Part shown: piece by piece, positions 42,753-52,393 of the stretch
Layout of the letters: the number at the start of each line of letters is the position of its first letter
Position numbering within the stretch: the stretch's first letter is position 1
Assembly: GCF_040877505.1 (NCBI RefSeq)
Contig: NZ_JBBDNQ010000010.1
Span: 1 to 64,000 of the forward strand
DNA: 64,000 nucleotides
From: Pseudohongiella sp040877505
GTDB taxonomy: Bacteria; Pseudomonadota; Gammaproteobacteria; Pseudomonadales; Pseudohongiellaceae
Reading direction: 5' to 3'
Notes under the pieces: model-generated
Databases searched by the model: none
What the model saw: only the letters and a program-made list of their open reading frames with translations
What the model was told of the DNA's origin: nothing
Translations under genes and position numbers: made by a program

Positions 42753-43918
42753 TGCTGATAGGCATGGTGGCTGGAGAAACTTCGGGTGACATGCTCGGCG
42801 CCGGCCTGATGCAGGCCATACGCCAGCGTTATCCCCATGCCCGTTTTGCCGGTGTCGGCGGCCCGCTGATGCTGGCCCAGGGTTTTGAATCCATCACGCC
42901 GATGGAGCGCCTGTCGGTGATGGGATTTGTTGAGCCATTGGGCCGCCTGCCTGAACTGCTCAGGCTCAAGCGTGATCTGGTCAGGCTCTTTGTTACCGAA
43001 CGCGCTGCGGTTTTTATTGGCATCGACTCGCCCGGCTTTAATCTTCGCCTTGAGCAGAACCTGCATGATGCCGGCATCAAAACCGTGCATTATGTCAGCC
43101 CAAGCGTGTGGGCCTGGGGTAAAGGCCGCATCAAAAAAATTGCCCGCGCTGTAGACCTGATGCTGGCCCTGTTTCCCTTTGAATCTGATATCTATCAGCA
43201 GCACGGTATTGCCGTGCACTGCGTGGGACATTCGCTGGCCGACAGAATTGCACCGGGGCAGGATCAGACCCTGATTCGTCAACAGTCACGCGATGCATTG
43301 CAGCTGCCGGCGTCGTTGCCGGTGTTGTGCCTGATGCCCGGCAGCCGCAAGGACGAGGTGCAACGTCTGGGCCCGGTGTTCATCGCAGCCGCCTTGTTAT
43401 GTCTGCAGCACCGGCCTGATCTGCGGTTTGTGATTCCCTGTGCCAACGAACGTCGGCGCGAACAAATTGACAGTATGCTGGAGCAGGCTCTGCAACAGAA
43501 AACCACGGCACGACACGCGTTTACCGTATCGGATGGGCGCTCTCATGAAGCCATGCAGGCATCGGATATGGTGCTGCTCGCCTCGGGCACTGCGACACTG
43601 GAAGCGCTGTTGTTAAAGCGGCCCATGGTGGTGTGTTACCGCTTGTCGGCACTGACCTGGGCGTTGGCAAAACGCCTGGTCAAAGTGCCGTTCATCTCGC
43701 TGCCCAATTTGCTGGCCGGCCGCGAGCTGGTACCCGAACTGCTGCAGGACCAGGTGACGCCAGCGACTGTCAGCGCCGAGGTACTGGCATGGCTGGGTGA
43801 CCCTGCGCGGCAGGAGAACCTGTATGAAGCATTTGAGACCATTCACCAGTCCATCCGCCTGGATGCAGATCAGCAGGCCGCAAGCGCGGTATGCCGGTTG
43901 ATCGCAGAGGATGCATGA
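42752..43918 (+). CDS. lpxB: Lipid A disaccharide synthase
   Basis: A 388-residue peripheral membrane GT19 glycosyltransferase joining UDP-diacylglucosamine and lipid X. The N-terminal AGETSGDMLGA motif, the YVSPSVWAWGKGR segment and LMPGSRKDEV are all typical. Its ATG shares the last base of the lpxA stop (TGATG). Its own stop overlaps the rnhB ATG. It completes lpxD-fabZ-lpxA-lpxB. Confidence 0.96.
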   Translation: MLIGMVAGETSGDMLGAGLMQAIRQRYPHARFAGVGGPLMLAQGFESITPMERLSVMGFVEPLGRLPELLRLKRDLVRLFVTERAAVFIGIDSPGFNLRLEQNLHDAGIKTVHYVSPSVWAWGKGRIKKIARAVDLMLALFPFESDIYQQHGIAVHCVGHSLADRIAPGQDQTLIRQQSRDALQLPASLPVLCLMPGSRKDEVQRLGPVFIAAALLCLQHRPDLRFVIPCANERRREQIDSMLEQALQQKTTARHAFTVSDGRSHEAMQASDMVLLASGTATLEALLLKRPMVVCYRLSALTWALAKRLVKVPFISLPNLLAGRELVPELLQDQVTPATVSAEVLAWLGDPARQENLYEAFETIHQSIRLDADQQAASAVCRLIAEDA

Positions 43919-44529
43919 TGCAGCGGGTGTCGACATTGCCTGCGCACGCCGCCGACACGCTGATTGCTGGTGTTGATGAAGCCGGCCGTGGCCCCCTGGC
44001 CGGTGCCGTGTATGCGGCCGCCGTGATTCTGCCCGCGCAGTACGACCTGCCGGGGCTCAATGATTCCAAAAAGCTTGGCGAGGCTCGCCGGGAACGCCTG
44101 TTTGACCTGATTCTGGCACAGGCAGTGAGCTTTGCCATTGTCAGTGTGGACGCGGCGGAAATCGATCGCATCAATATTCTGCAGGCCAGTCTGCTGGCAA
44201 TGAAAAAAGCAGTGACAGCGCTGGCAACCCAGCCGCACTTTGTTTATGTTGATGGTAAGTTTTGTCCGCAATGGCATTATCAGGCAACAGCGCTGGTGCA
44301 GGGCGACGGCCGGCTCGACTGCATAGCGGCAGCCTCGGTGCTGGCGAAGGTGGCACGCGATCGTGTCATGGTCGATCTGGATCAACGCTATCCGGGTTAC
44401 GGTTTTGCGCAACACAAGGGCTACCCGACCCGGGCACACATGGCAGCACTGCAGCAACTGGGCCCGTGCCCTGAGCACCGCCGCTCGTATGCCCCGGTGG
44501 CACGCTGCCTGACGGCACTGAATCAGTAA
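43915..44529 (+). CDS. rnhB: Ribonuclease HII
   Basis: A 204-residue enzyme removing ribonucleotides from DNA and RNA in RNA-DNA hybrids. The GVDEAGRGPLAG signature with the first acidic pair is at about 18-29. Further acidic ligands lie around YVDGKF and the SVLAKVARDRVM region, and the GYPTRAHMAAL tail is normal. ATG 43915 overlaps the lpxB stop (ATGA); ATG 43918 is equally possible. It follows lpxB as in many gammaproteobacteria. Confidence 0.94.
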   Translation: MMQRVSTLPAHAADTLIAGVDEAGRGPLAGAVYAAAVILPAQYDLPGLNDSKKLGEARRERLFDLILAQAVSFAIVSVDAAEIDRINILQASLLAMKKAVTALATQPHFVYVDGKFCPQWHYQATALVQGDGRLDCIAAASVLAKVARDRVMVDLDQRYPGYGFAQHKGYPTRAHMAALQQLGPCPEHRRSYAPVARCLTALNQ

Positions 44530-44579
44530 AACCCGGACCCTGAAGGCCGGTGTTGACAAGAACAAATTCTGGAGAGGGT

Positions 44580-47500
44580 ATGAGCCGGTTGGTTCCGACA
44601 AATTTTGTGCACTTGCGCGTACACACCGAGTACTCCGTGGTCGACGGCCTGGTGCGTGTCAAACCACTGGTCGAAGCCACCGCCCGGATGGCCATGCCCG
44701 CAGTGGCCGTCACTGACCACGCCAACCTGTTTGCCATGATCAAATTCTATACGGCGGCGATGGCGCAGGGCATCAAGCCGGTCTGCGGCTGCGATGTGCT
44801 GCTGGAAAATCCGGAGCGGCCGGACAAACCCTTTCCGCTGGTGCTGCTGGTGATGAACCTGCAGGGATACCGGAACCTGACCCGTCTGATTTCATTGTCC
44901 TACACGGAAAAACTTGGCCACGGCGAGCCCCAGATACGCCGGGAGTGGCTGCACGCCAATGCTGATGGTCTGATTGCTTTATCCGGTGGCATGAGCGGCG
45001 AAGTCGGCCGCAGCCTGATGGAAAGTGACCACGCGACCACCCGTGCGGTGCTGGACGAATACATGACACTGTTCCCGGGCCGTTTTTATCTGGAGCTGCA
45101 GCGCTGCGGACGTCAGGGTGAAGAGCCTTACCTGCAGGCGGCGATCAGGCTGGCGGCCGAGACCGGCTGCCCGGTGGTGGCAACCAATGATGTGCGCTTC
45201 ATCCACAGTGACGACTTTGAAGCGCATGAGGTCAGGGTGTGTATTCACGAACGTCGCACGCTGGATGACCCGCGCCGCCCGCGACACTACTCCGAGCAGC
45301 AATACCTGCGCAGCCCGGAAGAAATGCTTGAGCTTTTCGACGACCTGCCCGAGGCCATTGAGAACACCGTGCAGATCGCGCGGCGCTGTTCACTGGAGCT
45401 GGAGCTGGGCAAACCGTATCTGCCGAATTATCCGGTGCCCGCAGGGCTGACCATGGACGAATATTTTCGCCAGGTCAGTCGCGAAGGCCTGGATCAGCAC
45501 CTGCCCCGACTGTTTCATGAGATTCGTGGAAAACAGGCGCCCGAAGAAGAATTTGCCGGCTTCTGCCAGCCGTATTATGAACGTCTGGATTTTGAGTTGA
45601 ATGTGATTATTCAGATGGGGTTCCCGGGTTACTTCCTTATCGTGATGGAGTTTATCCAGTGGGCCAAGAACAATGATATTCCGGTAGGACCGGGCCGCGG
45701 CTCCGGTGCCGGTTCCATTGTGGCGTATGCGCTGGGCATTACCGATCTGGATCCCTTGCGTTATGACCTGCTGTTCGAACGCTTCCTGAACCCGGAGCGC
45801 GTGTCGATGCCTGACTTTGATGTCGACTTCTGCATGGAAGGCCGTGATCGGGTGATTGCCCACGTGGCTGAGCTGTACGGCAAGGAGGCGGTGTCGCAGA
45901 TCATCACTTTTGGCACCATGGCGGCAAAAGCAGTTGTGCGCGACGTGGCACGGGTGCAGGGCAAGTCTTATGGCCTGGCCGACAAACTGTCCAAACTGAT
46001 TCCGTTTGAGCCGGGCATGACACTGACCAAGGCCATGGAAATGGAACCGCAGCTGCCGGAGTTTATCGACAGCGATGAAGATGCGCAGGAAATCATGGAG
46101 ATGGCCTTCAAGCTGGAAGGCATTACCCGTAATGTGGGTAAACACGCCGGTGGTGTGGTGATTGCGCCGACCCGCCTGACTGACTTCTCACCACTGTACT
46201 GTGACGAGAACGGTGATAGCCTGGTCACCCAGTTTGACAAGAATGATGTCGAAACTGCGGGCCTGGTGAAATTCGACTTTCTGGGTTTGCGCACCCTGAC
46301 CATTATTGACTGGGCTGTCAAAATGATCAACGCGCAGGAACCGGCGCACCAGGATAACAAGCTCGATATCCGCAATATTCCGCTGGACGATGTGCGGGTT
46401 TACGAGCTGTTGCAGCGCGCTGAAACCACTGCCGTTTTTCAGCTGGAATCGCGCGGCATGAAAGAATTGATCCGCAAACTGCTGCCCAGCTGTTTTGAAG
46501 ATATCGTGGCCCTGGTGGCTCTGTTTCGCCCCGGTCCGTTGCAGTCGGGCATGGTGGATGACTTTATCAACCGTAAACACGGGCGCGCCGATAGCAGTTA
46601 CCCGCACCCGGATCTGGAGCCGGTATTAAAAAACACTTACGGCATTATTCTGTATCAGGAACAGGTGATGCAGATCGCCCAGGTGCTGGCCAATTTCACT
46701 CTGGGTAACGCGGACATGCTGCGCCGCGCCATGGGTAAAAAGAAGCAGGAAGAGATGGACAAGCAGCGCAGCTTCTTCCTGAATGGCGCCGCTGATCGTG
46801 GCATCAGCGCCGAACTGGCGGGATCCATTTTTGACTTGATGGAAAAATTCGCTGGTTACGGTTTTAACAAATCGCACTCGGCCGCCTACGCGCTGGTGTC
46901 GTATCAGACGGCCTGGCTGAAGAAGCATTACCCGGCGTACTTCATGGCGGCGGTATTGTCTGCCGATATGCAGAACACCGACAAGGTCGTGACCCTGATT
47001 GAAGAATGCCGGGACATGAAGCTGCCACTGGTAGTGCCTGATGTGAATGTGGGTGCCTACAATTTTACCGTCAACAAACAGGGCGAAATTGTGTATGGTC
47101 TGGGCGCGATAAAGGGTCTGGGCGAGGGGCCGATCAACGCCATCATTGCGGCGCGTAACACCGGTGGCGACTTTAAGTCGCTACTGGATTTCTGTTCGCG
47201 TCTGGATTTGCGCGCGGTCAATAAGCGGGCGCTGGAAGCCATGATCAGGGCTGGGGCGCTGGACCACCTGGTCGATGCCGATACCGATACCACCAGAGCG
47301 CAGTTGATGGCGGCGCTGCCAGACACCGTGCAGGCCGCTGAACAGAGCAGCCGCAACCAGGCCGCCGGGGTGCTCGACATGTTTGGTGATATAGCGCCGG
47401 TACCCGAGCCGGAGGTCAGCGCCGGCGTGCTCAATGTCAGGCCCTGGACCCAGCAAAAACGCCTGCAGGCCGAACGTGACACCCTGGGTCTGTATCTGAG

Positions 47501-48197
47501 CGGTCACCCCATTGATGAATATCTGCCGGAACTGAAACAGCTGACCCGTGACCGGCTGGCCAATGTGCGCCCGGAGCGGGAAAGCCAGTGGGTGGCCGGG
47601 CTGCTGGTCAGCACACGTACCATGCGCAGCAAACGCGGTGACAATATTGCTTTTATTACCCTGGATGACCGCAGTGGTCGGCTGGAAATCTCGCTGTTCG
47701 CCAAGGAGTACGAGCAGTTCCGCGAACTCCTGCAAAAAGACGCCATCCTGGTCGTGGACTGCCAGGTGTCTATGGATGACTTCAAAGGAGCCATGCGGGG
47801 GCGGGCGCGTGAGGTGCTGAACCTGACCCAGGCTCGCCAGCGCTTTGCCAAAGCCATCGAGCTGGAGCTTGAGGCTGACAAATTGACGCCCGGTTTCACC
47901 AGCCGACTGGCCGGGGTGTTGCAGCCGTATCGGCAAACGCCGGCACCGATACCGGTGTATCAGACGGCGGCCGGTGCTGTTGACAGTCATCCTGAGGAGC
48001 CCCCGGTGCCGCCCGATGCGGCGTTGATGGCACCGCTGGCGCCGGTCAGTTGTCCGGTTCGCATACGCTACCGGCGGCCGGAAATTGCCGGCTGTCTGCA
48101 ACTGGGCGAGCACTGGCAGGTATTGCCAGACCAGAACCTGATACAGGAACTGCATCTGCTGTGTGGTGCAAACGCTGTCAGCATTGCTTACCGCTGA
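44580..48197 (+). CDS. dnaE: DNA polymerase III alpha subunit
   Basis: The replicative C-family polymerase, 1205 residues (1160 in E. coli). An N-terminal PHP domain begins FVHLRVHTEYSVVDGLV with TDHANLF. The palm contains PDFDVDFC with the catalytic aspartates. The fingers, the tandem helix-hairpin-helix region and the OB fold (about 1000-1075, near ISLFAKEYEQFRELL) follow. A Pro/Ala-rich linker lies near residues 1135-1165. ATG 44580 has GGAGAGG immediately upstream; the in-frame ATG at 44550 has no family support. Confidence 0.97.
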   Translation: MSRLVPTNFVHLRVHTEYSVVDGLVRVKPLVEATARMAMPAVAVTDHANLFAMIKFYTAAMAQGIKPVCGCDVLLENPERPDKPFPLVLLVMNLQGYRNLTRLISLSYTEKLGHGEPQIRREWLHANADGLIALSGGMSGEVGRSLMESDHATTRAVLDEYMTLFPGRFYLELQRCGRQGEEPYLQAAIRLAAETGCPVVATNDVRFIHSDDFEAHEVRVCIHERRTLDDPRRPRHYSEQQYLRSPEEMLELFDDLPEAIENTVQIARRCSLELELGKPYLPNYPVPAGLTMDEYFRQVSREGLDQHLPRLFHEIRGKQAPEEEFAGFCQPYYERLDFELNVIIQMGFPGYFLIVMEFIQWAKNNDIPVGPGRGSGAGSIVAYALGITDLDPLRYDLLFERFLNPERVSMPDFDVDFCMEGRDRVIAHVAELYGKEAVSQIITFGTMAAKAVVRDVARVQGKSYGLADKLSKLIPFEPGMTLTKAMEMEPQLPEFIDSDEDAQEIMEMAFKLEGITRNVGKHAGGVVIAPTRLTDFSPLYCDENGDSLVTQFDKNDVETAGLVKFDFLGLRTLTIIDWAVKMINAQEPAHQDNKLDIRNIPLDDVRVYELLQRAETTAVFQLESRGMKELIRKLLPSCFEDIVALVALFRPGPLQSGMVDDFINRKHGRADSSYPHPDLEPVLKNTYGIILYQEQVMQIAQVLANFTLGNADMLRRAMGKKKQEEMDKQRSFFLNGAADRGISAELAGSIFDLMEKFAGYGFNKSHSAAYALVSYQTAWLKKHYPAYFMAAVLSADMQNTDKVVTLIEECRDMKLPLVVPDVNVGAYNFTVNKQGEIVYGLGAIKGLGEGPINAIIAARNTGGDFKSLLDFCSRLDLRAVNKRALEAMIRAGALDHLVDADTDTTRAQLMAALPDTVQAAEQSSRNQAAGVLDMFGDIAPVPEPEVSAGVLNVRPWTQQKRLQAERDTLGLYLSGHPIDEYLPELKQLTRDRLANVRPERESQWVAGLLVSTRTMRSKRGDNIAFITLDDRSGRLEISLFAKEYEQFRELLQKDAILVVDCQVSMDDFKGAMRGRAREVLNLTQARQRFAKAIELELEADKLTPGFTSRLAGVLQPYRQTPAPIPVYQTAAGAVDSHPEEPPVPPDAALMAPLAPVSCPVRIRYRRPEIAGCLQLGEHWQVLPDQNLIQELHLLCGANAVSIAYR

Positions 48198-48216
48198 CGC
48201 TTATATTTGCTATCAT
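48188..48216 (+). promoter_or_regulatory. Candidate promoter for accA
   Basis: TGCTATCAT (48208-48216) is an extended -10 lying just after the dnaE stop, with a poor -35 (TTACCG, 48188-48193) at 17 bases. It would give a 5' leader of about 35 bases before accA, whose own Shine-Dalgarno is weak. Confidence 0.35.
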
Positions 48217-48258
48217 TGCAGCCCTAATTGACCGACTTTGGCCGGAATTGACGTATTT

Positions 48259-49212
48259 ATGAACCCGAATTATCTGGATTTTGAGCAACCCATCGCTGAT
48301 CTTGAGGTCAAGATCAATGAACTGCGTCTTGTCAGTGATGACAACGATCTCAATATTAGTGATGAAATTCAAAAACTTAAGGAAAAGAATACCAAGCTTA
48401 CCGAGAAGATCTACGGCAACCTGAGTCCGTGGCAGATCTCGCAGGTCGCCCGCCATCCGCTGCGGCCCTATACTCTTGATTATATTCAGCATATTTTTGA
48501 TGATTTTGACGAATTGCACGGCGACCGGTTGTTCGCTGACGATATGGCACTGATTGGTGGCATTGCGCGCCTGGACGGCAAGCCGGTGATGGTCATTGGT
48601 CATCAGAAAGGCCGTGGTACCAAGGAAAAAGTGCGGCACAACTTTGGCATGCCGCGTCCGGAAGGTTATCGCAAGGCGCGTCGCCTGATTCTGTTGGCCG
48701 AGCGCTTCAAGCTGCCAGTGCTGTCCTTTATCGATACGCCTGGCGCCTACCCGGGCATTGACGCTGAAGAGCGTGGCATCAATGAAGCCATCGCCGAAAA
48801 CATGGCCATGATGTCACGGGTTAAAACCCCGCTGATCGCCACCGTGACCGGCGAGGCCAACTCCGGCGGCGCCATCGCCATTGGCATCGCCGATCATCTG
48901 AACATGCTGCAGTATTCCACCTATACCGTGATCACGCCCGAAGGCTGTGCGACCATTTTGTGGAAGTCATCCGAGCACGCACCTGACGCCGCCGAAGCGA
49001 TGGGTGTCACATCAACCCGCCTGGAAGAGCTGGGTATTGTGGATACCACGATTCCTGAGCCGCTGGGTGGCGCCCACCGTGATGTGAAAGCGATGGCGCG
49101 CAACATGAAAACGGCATTGATTGATCAGGTTGAGCGTTTGCAGGGCATGGACATTGATGACCTGGTGGAGCGCCGCTACAAGCGCCTGATGAGTTATGGC
49201 ATCAGCAGCTGA
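48259..49212 (+). CDS. accA: Acetyl-CoA carboxylase carboxyltransferase alpha subunit
   Basis: A 317-residue subunit that, with AccD, transfers CO2 from carboxybiotin to acetyl-CoA in the first step of fatty acid synthesis. A crotonase fold is seen in IGHQKGRGTKEKVRHNFGM, FIDTPGAYPGIDAEERG and TGEANSGGAIAIG. The length equals the usual 316-319. The start is placed at MNPNYLDFEQP; the frame is open to 48238. No strong ribosome site is seen. Followed closely by tilS. Confidence 0.96.
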   Translation: MNPNYLDFEQPIADLEVKINELRLVSDDNDLNISDEIQKLKEKNTKLTEKIYGNLSPWQISQVARHPLRPYTLDYIQHIFDDFDELHGDRLFADDMALIGGIARLDGKPVMVIGHQKGRGTKEKVRHNFGMPRPEGYRKARRLILLAERFKLPVLSFIDTPGAYPGIDAEERGINEAIAENMAMMSRVKTPLIATVTGEANSGGAIAIGIADHLNMLQYSTYTVITPEGCATILWKSSEHAPDAAEAMGVTSTRLEELGIVDTTIPEPLGGAHRDVKAMARNMKTALIDQVERLQGMDIDDLVERRYKRLMSYGISS

Positions 49213-49239
49213 GCGCCGTCAACATGGGCCTGAGGGCGC

Positions 49240-50694
49240 ATGCCAATGACCGACAGCACTGCCGATACAGATTATTCCCGCGAGCAAACGTCTTTGCATG
49301 AAACTGCTCACCAGAACCCGGTCGAGGTTCTGGTGTCAGCTTTATTGCGTTTGCATCAGCAGCAACCGGCCTGTCGGCGCTTGCTGCTGGGGGTCAGTGG
49401 CGGCCTCGATTCCATGGTGTTGTTGCATGCCTGCCATCAGTTGCATGCACAGCAGAGACTGCCTTTTGCGGGCTTGCGCGTTGTGCATGTCAATCACGGC
49501 ATCAGCGCCCATGCGGATGCCTGGCAGGCGCATTGCCTGGCAGTCTGCCGGGCATTGGATGTCGACTGTGTTGCGCATCGGGTAACGGTGCAGCGCGCGC
49601 CGGGGCAGAGTCCGGAGGCGGTGGCCCGGGATGCTCGTTACCAGGTGTTTGCGCAGGAACTGGCGGCAGATGAGGCGCTGCTGCTGGCACATCACCAGGA
49701 TGATCAGTTGGAAACAGTATTGCTGCGCCTGCTGCGCGCCGCCGGGCCGCGCGGCCTGGCGGGCATGCCGGAAAGCCGCGCGCTGGGAGCCGGTGTGTTG
49801 TGGCGACCCTTGCTGGCGGCGACGCGGGCGCAACTGGCGGGCTGGGCCCGGGCCAATGCGCTGCAATGGCATGATGATGACAGTAACGGCGATGATTCGT
49901 TGAGCCGGAATTATCTGCGTCACCGGCTGATGCCGACACTGGCAGAGCATTGGCCAGGCTGGCGACAAAGTGTGGCACGCACGGCGGCGCTGGGAGCCGA
50001 CGCTGATTTGATACTCAGCGAGCTGGCCGGGCAGTTGCTGCTTACGCTGTCGCCGCCCGACAGCAATCGATTGAGCTGTGCGGGGGTGCGGAATCTGTCG
50101 GCAGCCAGGCAGCGATTGGTCATTCGCCACTGGCTGCTGCGCGAAACAGAACAGGTGCCCGGCTGGCGATTGGTACAGCGGGTACAGGATGAGTTATTGA
50201 GTGCGCGCGATGATGCGCAACCGCAGATCAACTGGCAGCACTGGCAGTTGCGCCGCTTTCGCGATGAATTGTACTTGATAGAGGCGCTGGATGACGTTCC
50301 GGCGCAACCGGATGAGGGTTACGCATGGCGCCCGCAAGGTGACGGGCGTTATGTGGCAAGGGTGTTGCCCGGCAATGGTTCACTGCGTTTGTATCAACCC
50401 GTTGGTGCGCAAAAACACCAGGTCATGCGCTTGCCTGCAGGCGAGTGTGTGATTCGTTATCGTCGCGGTGGTGAGGTTTGTGCCTTGCCCGGTCGGCCAC
50501 AACGGCCATTAAAAAAAATTCTGCAGGAGTCCGCATTGCCACCGTGGGTGCGTGAGCGGACGCCCTTGTTGTATATCGATCATAAGCTGGCCTGGATTGT
50601 CGGGGTTGGTGTGTGTGACGGTTTTCAGGCTGTTGATGAAGGTGCGGGCTGGGCAGTGAGCTGGCAGACGCCTTCGCGACAGGATCATATTTAA
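49240..50694 (+). CDS. tilS: tRNA(Ile)-lysidine synthase
   Basis: A 484-residue enzyme converting C34 of the CAU-anticodon tRNA-Ile to lysidine so that it reads AUA. The PP-loop SGGLDS is at 53-58. The N-terminal ATP-pyrophosphatase domain (about 45-240) is followed by the TilS substrate-binding and C-terminal domains (RRGGEVCALPGRPQRPLKK, then LLYIDHKLAWIVGVGV). The N-terminal 40 residues before the PP-loop are longer than usual. GAGGG precedes ATG 49240 closely, so ATG 49246 could be the true start. Confidence 0.94.
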   Translation: MPMTDSTADTDYSREQTSLHETAHQNPVEVLVSALLRLHQQQPACRRLLLGVSGGLDSMVLLHACHQLHAQQRLPFAGLRVVHVNHGISAHADAWQAHCLAVCRALDVDCVAHRVTVQRAPGQSPEAVARDARYQVFAQELAADEALLLAHHQDDQLETVLLRLLRAAGPRGLAGMPESRALGAGVLWRPLLAATRAQLAGWARANALQWHDDDSNGDDSLSRNYLRHRLMPTLAEHWPGWRQSVARTAALGADADLILSELAGQLLLTLSPPDSNRLSCAGVRNLSAARQRLVIRHWLLRETEQVPGWRLVQRVQDELLSARDDAQPQINWQHWQLRRFRDELYLIEALDDVPAQPDEGYAWRPQGDGRYVARVLPGNGSLRLYQPVGAQKHQVMRLPAGECVIRYRRGGEVCALPGRPQRPLKKILQESALPPWVRERTPLLYIDHKLAWIVGVGVCDGFQAVDEGAGWAVSWQTPSRQDHI

Positions 50695-50695
50695 T

Positions 50696-50724
50696 TTGTC
50701 GATGCTGGGCGCTTCTGGTAATCT
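50696..50724 (+). promoter_or_regulatory. Candidate pyrG promoter
   Basis: TTGTCG (50696-50701), 17-base spacer, TAATCT (50719-50724) preceded by TGG, an extended -10 arrangement. It begins 2 bases after the tilS stop. The expected start of transcription falls in the run GTAGCCCCATC (50725-50735). Confidence 0.45.
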
Positions 50725-50727
50725 GTA

Positions 50728-50753
50728 GCCCCATCAGCGACACAGGATGGGGC
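50728..50753 (+). promoter_or_regulatory. Hairpin covering the pyrG ribosome binding site
   Basis: GCCCCATC (50728-50735) and GATGGGGC (50746-50753) are perfect complements around a 10-base loop. The right arm contains the purine-rich ribosome site (AGGATGGGG, 50744-50752), 6 bases before the ATG at 50759. The left arm overlaps the predicted transcription start. Whether the full hairpin forms would therefore depend on which base transcription begins at. Confidence 0.6.
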
Positions 50754-50758
50754 GTTAA

Positions 50759-52393
50759 ATGACGCGATATATTTTCATTACCGGTGGGGTGGTTTCCTCA
50801 CTCGGCAAAGGCATCACTTCAGCATCTCTCGCGGCGATTCTCGAAGCCCGCGGACTCAAGGTCACCATGCTCAAACTGGACCCGTATATCAACGTGGATC
50901 CCGGTACCATGAGCCCGTTCCAGCACGGCGAAGTGTTTGTGACCGAAGACGGCGCAGAAACAGATCTTGATCTGGGCCACTATGAGCGTTTTATTCGCAC
51001 CACGATGAGCGCACGCAACAATTTCACCACCGGTCGGGTATACGAAGAGGTCATCAGGCGCGAACGTCGCGGTGATTATCTGGGCGCAACCATTCAGGTT
51101 ATCCCGCATATTACCGATGAAATCAAACGCCGCGTCATTGATGGTGCGGCCGGTGCCGATGTAGCGCTGGTCGAAATCGGTGGCACGGTGGGTGACATCG
51201 AATCCCAGCCCTTCCTGGAAGCCGTGCGCCAGATGCGCGTTGAACTGGGCTCGTCAAAAGCGTTGTTCATGCACCTGACGCTGGTGCCCTACATTGCCAC
51301 CGCCGGCGAAACCAAAACCAAACCGACCCAGCATTCGGTGAAAGAACTGCGCTCCATCGGTATCCAGCCTGATATTCTGATTTGTCGTTCCGAGCAGGAA
51401 ATCCCTGAGTCAGCGCGGCGCAAAATTGCCCTGTTCACCAACGTGGATTTGCCAGCGGTGGTGTCATTGCCTGATACCAATACCATTTACCGGGTGCCAT
51501 CGATGTTGCGTGCTGCCCACCTGGATGAAATTGTGGTCAGCAAATTTGGCCTCGATTGCCCCGCGGCCGACCTGGGCGAGTGGGACCGGGTGGTGGATGC
51601 CAAGCTCAATCCTGACCGTGAAGTCAATATCGCTATTGTCGGCAAGTACATGGAGCTGCTGGATGCCTACAAGTCTCTGATCGAAGCCATCAGTCATGCC
51701 GGCATTCAGACCCGCACCCGGGTCAACATCAAGTACATCGACTCCAGCGACATCAAGGTGCATGGCACGTCGTTGCTGGAAGGCGTGCACGCGATTCTGG
51801 TGCCGGGCGGATTTGGTCTGCGTGGGGTCGAAGGCAAGATCAGCACGGTACAGTACGCCCGCGAAAACAAAATTCCGTACCTGGGTATTTGTCTGGGTAT
51901 GCAGGTGGCCGTGATCGAGTACGCCCGCAACAAAGCGGGCCTGCCGGAAGCCCACAGTTCTGAATTCAAACCCGACTGCAAAGATCCGGTCGTGGCCCTG
52001 ATCAGCGAATGGATGACCGCCGATGGTGGTGTTGAAGTGCGTGACGAACATTCCGATCTGGGCGGCACCATGCGTCTGGGCGCGCAGGAGTGCCGGTTGC
52101 AGACGGGCTCCCTGGCACATCAATGTTATGGCCAGGACGTGATTGTTGAGCGCCATCGTCATCGCTTTGAGGTCAATAACAATTACCTGCAGGCACTGGA
52201 GGCCGCCGGCCTGATCATCGCTGGCCGTTCCATGGACGGTGAGCTGGTTGAGGTCATCGAAGCGCCCGATCATCCCTGGTTTGTTGCCTGTCAGTTTCAT
52301 CCCGAATTCACCTCCACCCCGCGCGATGGCCACCCACTGTTTACCGGTTTTGTGAATGCGGCCCTGGCGCATCAGGCGGCGAGAGACAAATGA
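50759..52393 (+). CDS. pyrG: CTP synthase
   Basis: A 544-residue enzyme making CTP from UTP, ATP and glutamine. The N-terminal synthase domain has GGVVSSLGKGITSASLAA (P-loop, from residue 8) and DPYINVDPGTMSPFQHGEVF split across the Mg/ATP site. The C-terminal class I glutaminase has the nucleophile in GICLGMQ and the His-Glu pair in FHPEF. Length is normal (545 in E. coli). It is preceded by a leader hairpin and overlaps kdsA as ATGA. Confidence 0.97.
   Translation: MTRYIFITGGVVSSLGKGITSASLAAILEARGLKVTMLKLDPYINVDPGTMSPFQHGEVFVTEDGAETDLDLGHYERFIRTTMSARNNFTTGRVYEEVIRRERRGDYLGATIQVIPHITDEIKRRVIDGAAGADVALVEIGGTVGDIESQPFLEAVRQMRVELGSSKALFMHLTLVPYIATAGETKTKPTQHSVKELRSIGIQPDILICRSEQEIPESARRKIALFTNVDLPAVVSLPDTNTIYRVPSMLRAAHLDEIVVSKFGLDCPAADLGEWDRVVDAKLNPDREVNIAIVGKYMELLDAYKSLIEAISHAGIQTRTRVNIKYIDSSDIKVHGTSLLEGVHAILVPGGFGLRGVEGKISTVQYARENKIPYLGICLGMQVAVIEYARNKAGLPEAHSSEFKPDCKDPVVALISEWMTADGGVEVRDEHSDLGGTMRLGAQECRLQTGSLAHQCYGQDVIVERHRHRFEVNNNYLQALEAAGLIIAGRSMDGELVEVIEAPDHPWFVACQFHPEFTSTPRDGHPLFTGFVNAALAHQAARDK

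Noticed and set aside
47181..48155. 324-codon minus-strand frame
   Set aside because: Antisense to the dnaE C terminus.
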